This document shows, in pieces, positions 9,039-16,343 of a DNA stretch of 64,000 bases. Under the pieces are notes generated by a model. It ran no database searches. It was not told the origin of the DNA and was given only the letters and a program-made list of their open reading frames with translations. The DNA lies in the NCBI GenBank assembly GCA_027487315.1, contig JAIYDW010000114.1:1-64000 (forward strand), written 5' to 3'. Source of the stretch: Verrucomicrobiaceae bacterium (GTDB lineage Bacteria; Verrucomicrobiota; Verrucomicrobiia; Verrucomicrobiales; Verrucomicrobiaceae). The position numbers and the translations under genes are program-made. Position 1 is the first letter of the stretch. The number at the start of each line of letters is the position of its first letter.

Positions 9039-10190
9039 TCATCCATTCACCAGGTGGTTAGGAAAGTCGGAAACGCGTTCACAAGCGATCTGCTCCATGA
9101 CTTGCTGCAACTGACGTTTGAGCATGATGATGGTGTGATCGCCGCCACTGGCACCGAGGGCGCCGACACCATACATGAAGGCACGTCCCATGAAGGCGAA
9201 CTTGGCTCCACTGGCAAGGGCGCAGGCGATGTCCGGTCCGCTGCGGACGCCACTATCGATCATGAGGGTGGTGCGGGTGCCGAATTCTTTGGCGAGAGAG
9301 GTAAGTGGTTTGATGGTGGATTGGCCGGCGTCGAGTTGACGGCCGCCGTGATTTGAAACGATGATACCGTCGGCGCCTAAGCGGATGGCTTTTTCGGCGT
9401 CGTCGGCGTTGACGATTCCCTTGACCACGAGCTTGCCTTGCCAGCGATCTCTGATGGCTTTGATTTTGTCCGTGTTAAGGCGGCCGGAGAAGGTCTTGTT
9501 CATAAACAGGCCGAGGTGTTTCATCGTGAGGCCTTTGGGGATGTAGGGCTTCATGGTTTTGAACTCGGGTGCTCCGGCTAAGAGTTGGCCGAAAGACCAA
9601 GTGGGGTGCATCATCATCTGGGTGATATTTCGCATCGACATTTTAGGAGGAATCGAGAGTCCATTGCGAATTTCCTTGGGGCGATAGGCGAAGGTGGGTG
9701 TGTCGGCAAGGATGACGAGCACTGGAAAGCCTGCGGCTTCGATGCGGGATAGCAATTTGTCCCGCAATTCCTTTTCAGCGGGATGATAGAGCTGGAACCA
9801 AGCGTTGCCTTCGGTGAGTTCGGCAACGGTTTCGATGCTTGCCGTGGCGACCGTGCTAAGGATGAAGGGGATGTTGTGCTGGCGAGCGGCTTTGGCCAGG
9901 ATTTCGGTTGCGCGCGGCCAGATGAGGCCTTGCAAGCCGATGGGGGCGATGCCAAACGGAGCGTCATAGGTTTTGCCCAAGAGTTCCGTTGTCGTCGATG
10001 CACCGGCGAAATCATTCAGGTACCAGGGTTTGAGTTGGATTTCCCGAATTTCCTCAGTGTTTCGACGGAGATTGACTTCCGAAAAGCAACCGCCTTCTAG
10101 GTATTCAAAGACAAAGCGAGGTGTGCGTTGGCGGGCGCGATCACGCAGGTGCTCGGTGGAAGGGTATTGAGAGTTGAAGGCGTCGGACAT
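9039..10190 (-). CDS. FMN-dependent alpha-hydroxy-acid oxidase/dehydrogenase (LldD-like)
   Basis: A 383-residue cytoplasmic TIM-barrel enzyme of the lactate oxidase / L-lactate dehydrogenase / glycolate oxidase family. Visible family motifs are FVFEYLEGG near residue 27 (FMN/substrate Tyr), APIGLQGLIWP, WFQLYHP, VVKGI (FMN Lys), SNHGGRQLDAG (catalytic His and substrate Arg) and DSGVRSGPDI with GRAFMYG (phosphate site). No signal peptide. The family oxidises (S)-2-hydroxy acids to 2-keto acids with FMN; which acid is not predictable. The usual substrate-loop DTP-x-x-G-R-R is altered to DTPTFAYRPKEIRN. It sits between sulfatases in one direction, so it may oxidise lactate or another hydroxy acid released from deoxysugar or uronate breakdown. 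Confidence 0.9.
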   Translation of the reverse strand: MSDAFNSQYPSTEHLRDRARQRTPRFVFEYLEGGCFSEVNLRRNTEEIREIQLKPWYLNDFAGASTTTELLGKTYDAPFGIAPIGLQGLIWPRATEILAKAARQHNIPFILSTVATASIETVAELTEGNAWFQLYHPAEKELRDKLLSRIEAAGFPVLVILADTPTFAYRPKEIRNGLSIPPKMSMRNITQMMMHPTWSFGQLLAGAPEFKTMKPYIPKGLTMKHLGLFMNKTFSGRLNTDKIKAIRDRWQGKLVVKGIVNADDAEKAIRLGADGIIVSNHGGRQLDAGQSTIKPLTSLAKEFGTRTTLMIDSGVRSGPDIACALASGAKFAFMGRAFMYGVGALGASGGDHTIIMLKRQLQQVMEQIACERVSDFPNHLVNG

Positions 10191-10263
10191 GCGCTGAATT
10201 ATTGGGTGAATTTAGTGGGAAACACAATGAAGGGTTCGAGGCTGGGTGGCATGCGGGGGTGCC

Positions 10264-11799
10264 TTAGTTGGGAGCCCTTTTTTGTGCGGTGGTTTGGAAT
10301 GGCAGGTCGGTGTCCTGAGTAAAGACGCGCCATTGGGCCATCTGATGCCGAAGACGTGCGACGATTTTGGCATGAGCGGCATCATCGATGAGGTTCTTTA
10401 CGGCCCAGGGGTCGGCGTCGAGGTCGTAGAGTTCTTCTTTTGGGGCGTCGGCAAGACAGAGCTGGCGTAGGAGCTCATACGGTAGAGGTTGGTCGGATTG
10501 ATGGCGGATGGCATCGTCATGCAGGTCGATGCCGTATTGAGGGCCTGGATCGCCGTATTCGCCGCTGCCGCTTCCGATTAAAAGGGCTTGTTCGGTCGGG
10601 CCTTTGAAGGTGTCTTGATAGACGTTGGCGATGTAGTAGTAGCGTCCATCGCAGACGGCGCGGCCCTTGGTGGGCTTTTGTCCCTTCGGTGCGGAGGAGG
10701 AGCCATGATTGGTCTCAGTCAGGATGGTGCTGCGATCCGGCAGCGTATCGGAGTTGCCTGAGAGGATGGGCCAGAGGGATCTGCCGTGGCAGACTGGCTG
10801 TGGTGCGATGCCGAAAGCTTCGAGGAAGGTGGGATTGAAGTCCATCTGTGAGATGGGGGTGCCGAGTGTGCGCCCCGTTTTGATGCCGGGTCCTTTGATG
10901 TAGCAGGGGACATGAGTGCCGGCGGGGTAGACGCTCGTTTTGCCACGGGCGACTGGGATGCCGTGATCACCGGTGAAGACGACGATCGTGTTGTCTGCCT
11001 GGCCGCTGGCTTCGAGTTTTTCCAGCATGGTGCCGACAAAAGCGTCCATGTTAAGAATGCAGGAATAGTATTGGGCGAGGTCGATGCGAGAGGCGGGTGT
11101 GTCTGGCAGCCATGGGAGCATTCGAATGACGCTGGGATCGACATCCGTGGGGGCGGAATTGCGGTCTTTGGGATTGGTCAGTTTCTTTTGAACGTGCCTC
11201 CAAAATGGAGCGTGGGTGTCCCCAGGATTGCACCAGAAGAGCCAAGGTTTTTCGCCTGCGGCTTTGATGACGGTGTCCAGATCACTGGTTTCGACGAAGG
11301 CATCGTAAGGGAAGTTGCGTGCGGGTTGCTGGTGCAGTTTGCCTGAGAGCGCGCAATAGATGCCGTTTGCCTTCATGGCTTGGATGAAATTGGGGATGCC
11401 TTCATGCATTCCGCCTGCGGCCAAAAAGGTGGGGTCATTTGCCTTGGTGATGGGATTTGGAAGAGGAATCCATTGCTCAGGTCCGCCGAGTTTGGGATGA
11501 TGGTTGTGGCAGTTGCGCCAGATGCCGTTGGTGTGCGGGATGAGTCCGCTATAGATGGCGGATTTGCTGGGTGAGCAGACGCTTTGGCCACAAAAGGCAC
11601 GTGTGAAATTCACGCTTTCCGCCGCGAGTTTGTCGAGGTTTGGCGTCTTTAGTCCAGCGATGTGGGAGTTTGGCTCACGGGCAGCGCGCTCGCTGGTGTA
11701 ATAGCCGAGATCTTCGACATAGATGAAGAGGATGTTGGGCTTTGCTGCGAGGGGTGAAGAGCAAAATGCGAAGAAGATGAGAGGAAGGAAATAACGCAT
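10264..11799 (-). CDS. divergent sulfatase (SGSH-like) with Lys in the formylglycine motif
   Basis: 511 residues from the ATG at 11799. I chose this start because it places a clean signal peptide (MRYFLPLIFFAFCSSPLAA) at the N-terminus; the frame extends to 11853, but that adds 18 polar residues before it. The fold resembles heparan N-sulfatase (N-sulfoglucosamine sulfohydrolase): GLKTPNLDKLAAESVNFTRA, the CSPSKSAIYSGLIPHTNG segment and VVFTGDHGIPVARGKTSVY with the second metal ligands. Two canonical positions differ: the modification motif reads C-S-P-S-K (Cys75, Lys79) instead of C-x-P-x-R, and the first metal pair reads VEDLGYY (Glu-Asp). It could still be an active sulfatase subfamily or a modified hydrolase. 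Followed by the FMN enzyme 73 bases on. Confidence 0.9.
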   Translation of the reverse strand: MRYFLPLIFFAFCSSPLAAKPNILFIYVEDLGYYTSERAAREPNSHIAGLKTPNLDKLAAESVNFTRAFCGQSVCSPSKSAIYSGLIPHTNGIWRNCHNHHPKLGGPEQWIPLPNPITKANDPTFLAAGGMHEGIPNFIQAMKANGIYCALSGKLHQQPARNFPYDAFVETSDLDTVIKAAGEKPWLFWCNPGDTHAPFWRHVQKKLTNPKDRNSAPTDVDPSVIRMLPWLPDTPASRIDLAQYYSCILNMDAFVGTMLEKLEASGQADNTIVVFTGDHGIPVARGKTSVYPAGTHVPCYIKGPGIKTGRTLGTPISQMDFNPTFLEAFGIAPQPVCHGRSLWPILSGNSDTLPDRSTILTETNHGSSSAPKGQKPTKGRAVCDGRYYYIANVYQDTFKGPTEQALLIGSGSGEYGDPGPQYGIDLHDDAIRHQSDQPLPYELLRQLCLADAPKEELYDLDADPWAVKNLIDDAAHAKIVARLRHQMAQWRVFTQDTDLPFQTTAQKRAPN

Positions 11800-11895
11800 G
11801 ACGTGACTTGAAACGGTCACTTTAGCCGCACATTCCAGCAAAGAGTGTGTCAAATCTAGCCGATGAGAGCCCGTTGGGTGGCATCCTGGTCGAGG

Positions 11896-13470
11896 TTACT
11901 TCCCGGTGACTGAATCGATCTCTGACAGTTCCTGCATTGCGCGTACGGCCAGCAGTTCGCAATTGAACCACATGGTTGGCCCACCCGACTTCATGAGCCA
12001 AGTCAGGTAACGGCCCGGTGCTCTTTTGTTATTCTGACTGCGGACCAACGTGCCGGCGAGCGCTTGAGCTTTTTGCAGGTGCAGGGCATCGCCGGTGACG
12101 CGATAGGCGGCGATGTAAGTGCGAATGAGCTTCGCGGAGCTTGCGCAGACTGGCGCGTAGCAGCGGTATTGCTCCAGCACGCAGGGGAGGAGCCAATTCT
12201 TCGACTTCGCGCTGGCTTGTCCATCTTCGTTCTGCCCGCCGGGGCGGTTTTCTGGCGGCTGATCCCAGATGACAAACTGATCCTCTGCAAAGCGCAACAG
12301 ATCGAGCGCCAGCCTCTGCTCATCAGATGTCGATTTGGCGCTGCTGAGCAAATGAATCGCGAAATCGCAGGCTTCGTGCTTCGTCAGGTTCTCATATGGG
12401 GGCAGTGGTTTCACGTCCTCGAACTGGCCCTGCCAGTTCCAAGTGCGCACCGGGTTTTGCATGATCCACGCTACTGCTTTGTTGCGCATGGCGTCAAAGC
12501 GTTGTTCCTGAGTGACTTTCGTGAGTTGATCGAGAAACTCGATGACCAACGTTGGAACCAACACGTTGTCAGTGGCTGCCTTGCCATCTTTCGGAGTTAC
12601 AAAAAGCAGCCAGCTTCCATCGTCGCGTTGCTGTTTTGCATAGGTTTCAGCGATTCGAATGGCTGCGTCGAGATACTTTGGGTCCTTTGTCGCTGCATGG
12701 ACAACCAGAAAATAACGCCCGGCCTCAGCGCCGCAGTTCGTCATGTAGTTTGCTGAATTCATGTGTCCGGTCATGCGCTCACGGAACTTCGTTGGATGAT
12801 ACGTCGGTGGATGAAACGCCCATGCGGACTCCGCGGGCAAGCAAATCGCCAGCAATGTGTCCGCCGCACGTCGAGCAGCCTGTAAAGCCTCTGCCGCGTC
12901 GGGAGGCTCAGGTTTCTGCATGGCATAGACAGCCAATGCCGAGGCAGCAGCTCCGATGATCTTCGACGGATAACGATAGAGATGGAACTGCTCGTCGATC
13001 TCGCCTGTTGTGAACCAGCATTTCAAGTCTGCCGAATGCACCAGCGCCTCCAGGGCTATGCGGGCGCTTTCGCCCCATTGTTGATCCGCATTGGCAGCTT
13101 CCGGCTTAAACACGGCTGCTCGATGAAACTCCCGCGTCATCTGTGCTCCTAGCGTCGTGCCCGCCGCGTTCAGTGCTTCGATACTCAGCGTCGTTTTGCC
13201 CGTCGGGATCTTCAGCCACACCGGTGAAAGATCTGCACTCGGAGTCTCTGCTTCGAAGACTAGCTTGTCACCGGACGCAGTGATAAGTTCGAAACGATAC
13301 GATTTGGCATTTTTGATCTCTTGGAAATCAAACGAGGGTGCAAACTGGAACTGCACAGCGTTTTGATTCCAAAATGGCACCCTTTTACGCACTGGTGTTT
13401 CCGATTCCTCAAGGGCTTGCTCAGCGAACAGTGGCGATGAGGCGATAAGAGCGAGGAGAACGTGCTTCAT
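11896..13470 (-). CDS. secreted alpha-barrel protein, putative glycan-active enzyme
   Basis: A 524-residue protein with signal peptide MKHVLLALIASSPLFAEQA. Residues 30-120 look like a beta-sandwich domain (RFELITASGDKLVFEAE, WLKIPTGKTTLSIEALNAAG). Residues 130-520 are rich in amphipathic helices with repeated aromatic and Gly motifs (GHMNSANYMTNCGAEAGRYF, RDDGSWLLFV, RAPGRYLTWLMKSGGPTMWF), which suggests an (alpha/alpha) toroid like those of polysaccharide lyases, epimerases and six-hairpin glycosidases. I do not recognise the exact family. Its ATG overlaps the stop of the upstream sulfatase (ATGA, 13467-13470), so the two are translationally coupled and probably act on the same glycan. Confidence 0.75.
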   Translation of the reverse strand: MKHVLLALIASSPLFAEQALEESETPVRKRVPFWNQNAVQFQFAPSFDFQEIKNAKSYRFELITASGDKLVFEAETPSADLSPVWLKIPTGKTTLSIEALNAAGTTLGAQMTREFHRAAVFKPEAANADQQWGESARIALEALVHSADLKCWFTTGEIDEQFHLYRYPSKIIGAAASALAVYAMQKPEPPDAAEALQAARRAADTLLAICLPAESAWAFHPPTYHPTKFRERMTGHMNSANYMTNCGAEAGRYFLVVHAATKDPKYLDAAIRIAETYAKQQRDDGSWLLFVTPKDGKAATDNVLVPTLVIEFLDQLTKVTQEQRFDAMRNKAVAWIMQNPVRTWNWQGQFEDVKPLPPYENLTKHEACDFAIHLLSSAKSTSDEQRLALDLLRFAEDQFVIWDQPPENRPGGQNEDGQASAKSKNWLLPCVLEQYRCYAPVCASSAKLIRTYIAAYRVTGDALHLQKAQALAGTLVRSQNNKRAPGRYLTWLMKSGGPTMWFNCELLAVRAMQELSEIDSVTGK

Positions 13471-14864
13471 GGTGAGGTCGTGGACTCGAGGTGGGCAGCG
13501 AGCCGCTCGCGCATTCTCGCCATGCGCTCGGCCTGAGCGGGTTGCTTGGCGAGGTTGTGGAGTTCTTCTGCATCGGTGCGGAGGTCGTAGAGGAGTTCTT
13601 CTCCGCCTTCCCAGGCGATGTAGCGGAAGGCATCCGTGCGTAGGCTGTGGCCGCGTTGTTTCGTGTGCGGGGCGATCATGGTGCTGATGGCCACCTGCTT
13701 TCCCTTTGCGGTCGGATCATTGAGCATGGGCTTGAGGCTGCGACCTTGGAGGTGCTTCGGCTTGGGCAATCCGGCGAGATCGCAGAGCGTGGGATAGATG
13801 TCCACCTGCTCGGCCAGGCCGCTGCGAGCTCCAGGCTTCACACCGGGTGCGGCGATGATGAGCGGCACATGGTTCGCACCTTCAAAGAGCGTTTGTTTGG
13901 CCCATAGGCCGTGTTCGCCGAGTTGGTAGCCGTGATCGCCTGTGAGTACGATGATGGTGTTTTCGTCGAGATGCAGTTCGCGGAGCTTGGCGAGCACGCG
14001 GGCGATTTGTGAGTCCACGAAGCTCGTGGAGGCCAGGTAGGCTTGCAGCGCATCGCGGGCCTCATCGCGAGTCGGTGCAGCGTAGCGGAAAACGTTGTTG
14101 TTGGGTCGCAGCGAGGCTTTGGGCAGTTGCGTGAGGTCTTCGCCACCCTCGCGATAAAACGGCGGCAGCGTGAGCTGGGTCTTGTCGATGGCCTCAAAGA
14201 ACGCTTTCGGAGCTACAAACGGCGTGTGAGGCCGGATGAAGCCCACGGCAAGGAAAAACGGCTTCGCTTTGAACTGCTCCAGCGTGGCTATGACATCATC
14301 GGCGATCGCGTAATCGGTGAAATCCGCCGCTGGCCGCGATGAGGCCGCGTAAGTGCGATTGTAGCTCTCGCCCTTGGCTTTGGAGCGCGGTTTGTCATCG
14401 GGATCGTTCTCTGTTTTGGCCTCGGCGAGAATTTCGTTGTCCTTGTGCAGCGCGGAGCCGAGCTCGACATCGAGCTTCGTCTTCGGATCAGGCACATGGA
14501 AGACCTTGCCGACGCGTCCGGTGGCATAGCCTTTGTTCTTGAAGTGCTGCGGCAGCGTCACCTCGTCCGCCAGCGCCTTCCGCAAGCTCGTGCTGAGATC
14601 CATCACGCCCGTCTTCTCTGGATAACAGCCCGTGAGAAACGAGCACCGCGACGGATTGCACAACGCGAACTGCGTGTAGGCGTGATCAAACCGCACCCCA
14701 CGCGCCGCCAACGCGTCCATCCCCGGCGTGCGAACGTGCGCATTGCCATAGCAGCCAAGCGTCGTCGTGAGGTCATCGACGATGATGAAGAGGACGTTCG
14801 GCTGCGCGGCAGAGAGCTTGACCGCGGTGACGAAGAAGATGATGAATGATAAAATTAGCCGCAT
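13467..14864 (-). CDS. sulfatase (iduronate-2-sulfatase-like)
   Basis: A 465-residue secreted sulfatase. Signal peptide at residues 1-20; metal ligands in FIIVDDLTTTLGCYG (Asp30-Asp31); formylglycine motif CNPSRCSFLTGCYPEKTGV with Cys69-Arg73. The layout GMDALAARGVRFDHAY before the motif, the later GYATGRVGKVFH, and VLTGDHGYQLGEHGLW with the metal ligands are typical of iduronate-2-sulfatase-type members. The real substrate may be another 2-sulfated uronic acid or sugar. It is coupled by a four-base overlap to the alpha-barrel protein downstream, and begins 26 bases after the DUF1501 gene ends. Confidence 0.93.
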   Translation of the reverse strand: MRLILSFIIFFVTAVKLSAAQPNVLFIIVDDLTTTLGCYGNAHVRTPGMDALAARGVRFDHAYTQFALCNPSRCSFLTGCYPEKTGVMDLSTSLRKALADEVTLPQHFKNKGYATGRVGKVFHVPDPKTKLDVELGSALHKDNEILAEAKTENDPDDKPRSKAKGESYNRTYAASSRPAADFTDYAIADDVIATLEQFKAKPFFLAVGFIRPHTPFVAPKAFFEAIDKTQLTLPPFYREGGEDLTQLPKASLRPNNNVFRYAAPTRDEARDALQAYLASTSFVDSQIARVLAKLRELHLDENTIIVLTGDHGYQLGEHGLWAKQTLFEGANHVPLIIAAPGVKPGARSGLAEQVDIYPTLCDLAGLPKPKHLQGRSLKPMLNDPTAKGKQVAISTMIAPHTKQRGHSLRTDAFRYIAWEGGEELLYDLRTDAEELHNLAKQPAQAERMARMRERLAAHLESTTSP

Positions 14865-14890
14865 GTGGGAGGTGATGAGGTAAACAAAAA

Positions 14891-16318
14891 CTACGCCAGC
14901 AGCTCCGTGACGACCTTCGGTCCTTCTTCGACGCCGGTGAGGCGGTAATCGAGGCCGGCGTAGCGATAGGTGAACTTGTGGTGATCGAAGCCGAGCAGGT
15001 GCAGGATGGTGGCGTGGAGATCGCGGATGTGGACGGGCTTTTCGGCGGCGGCGAAACCGAACTCATCAGTCGCACCGTGGATGTGACCGCGCTTCACGCC
15101 ACCTCCAGCGAGCCAGGTGGTGAAGCCGTAGGGGTTGTGGTCACGCCCGCGTTGCTTGCCAGCGTTGAGGCCGGGAGTCGGCAGCTCGACGACGGGCGTG
15201 CGACCAAACTCTCCACCCCAGATGACTAGGGTGTCATCAAACAAGCCTCGCTGCTTCAAATCAGTGAGCAGGGCGGCGATGGGCTGGTCCACCTTGGCGG
15301 CGAGTGGCTTGTGATCGAGCACATCGTCGTGGTTGTCCCAGGGTTGGCCATCGCCCGTCCAGAGCTGAAGGAAGCGCACGCCGCGCTCAAGCAATCGACG
15401 CGCGATGAGGCACTGACGGGCGAAGGAACCCTCGGGGCCAGGCTTCACGCCATACATCTGACGAACGGCCTCCGGCTCCTTCATGATGTCAAAGGCATCG
15501 CTGGCCTCCATCTGCATGCGGTAGGCGAGTTCGAAGCTCTGGATGCGGGCTTCGAGCTGGGTGTCCTTTTGCCGCTCGGCGAGGTGGCGCTGGTTGAAGG
15601 CCAGCAGCAAGTCGAGCTGCTCACGCTGCCGTTTGCTATCGAGTGAGCCGTTGCGGATGAACTCGACCAGCTTGTCCACGCTCTCGTGGTCGGTGTTGAC
15701 GTAGGCACCTTGGTAGGCGCTGGGGAGAAAGCCTGCCTGCCAGTTCTTGGTGCGGCGGATGGGCATGCCGCCTGGGCACATGGCGATGTAGCCGGGCAGG
15801 TTTTGATTCATGGAGCCGAGGCCGTAGGTGATCCAGGAGCCGAGGCTGGGACGATTGAGCCGCGCCTCGCCACAGTTGAGCAAACCGAGCGATGGCTCGT
15901 GGTTTGGCAGGTCCGTGTGCATGGAGCGGATGATGCAGAGATCGTCCGCGTGCTGCGCGGTCTTGGCGAACAGCTCGCTGATTTCGATGCCGCTTTTGCC
16001 GTATTTTTGAAACGCATACGGCGACTTCAAGCCCGCACCAGTGGGACGCTCGGTCTTCAACGGCGAGGGAATGGCCTTGCCGTCATATTGATCGAGAGAG
16101 GGCTTCGGGTCGAAGGTGTCCAGATGCGATGGACCACCGTTCATGAACAGATGCACCACACGTTTCGCCCTGGCAGGCAGTGGCGGCTGGCGTGCGGCGA
16201 GCGGGTTCAGTGAAATGGAAGATGTGTCCGCGAGCAGATCTCCAAGGCCCATGGCACCAAAGCCCATGCCGATGCGGCCGAGCATTTCGCGGCGAGTGAG
16301 GAAGGACGGTGGCAACAT
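14891..16318 (-). CDS. DUF1501 family protein, twin-arginine exported
   Basis: 475 residues from the ATG at 16318; a start at 16366 would overlap the upstream gene by 23 bases. The N-terminus has a twin-arginine export pattern (FLTRREMLGRIGMGFGA). The body shows DUF1501 hallmarks: RVVHLFMNGGPSHLDTFDPK, then FGRTP in VIWGGEFGRTPVVE, GGGVKRGHIHGATDEFG and the terminal ILHLLGFDHHKFTYRYAGLD. The family belongs to the alkaline-phosphatase-like / sulfatase superfamily, is very common in Planctomycetes and Verrucomicrobia, and its role is not experimentally settled. It nearly always sits beside a PSCyt1/DUF1549/DUF1553 gene, as here (25 bases upstream). Probably periplasmic. Confidence 0.92.
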   Translation of the reverse strand: MLPPSFLTRREMLGRIGMGFGAMGLGDLLADTSSISLNPLAARQPPLPARAKRVVHLFMNGGPSHLDTFDPKPSLDQYDGKAIPSPLKTERPTGAGLKSPYAFQKYGKSGIEISELFAKTAQHADDLCIIRSMHTDLPNHEPSLGLLNCGEARLNRPSLGSWITYGLGSMNQNLPGYIAMCPGGMPIRRTKNWQAGFLPSAYQGAYVNTDHESVDKLVEFIRNGSLDSKRQREQLDLLLAFNQRHLAERQKDTQLEARIQSFELAYRMQMEASDAFDIMKEPEAVRQMYGVKPGPEGSFARQCLIARRLLERGVRFLQLWTGDGQPWDNHDDVLDHKPLAAKVDQPIAALLTDLKQRGLFDDTLVIWGGEFGRTPVVELPTPGLNAGKQRGRDHNPYGFTTWLAGGGVKRGHIHGATDEFGFAAAEKPVHIRDLHATILHLLGFDHHKFTYRYAGLDYRLTGVEEGPKVVTELLA

Positions 16319-16343
16319 AAAAGCGCGACGTGTTGGAGAAGAG

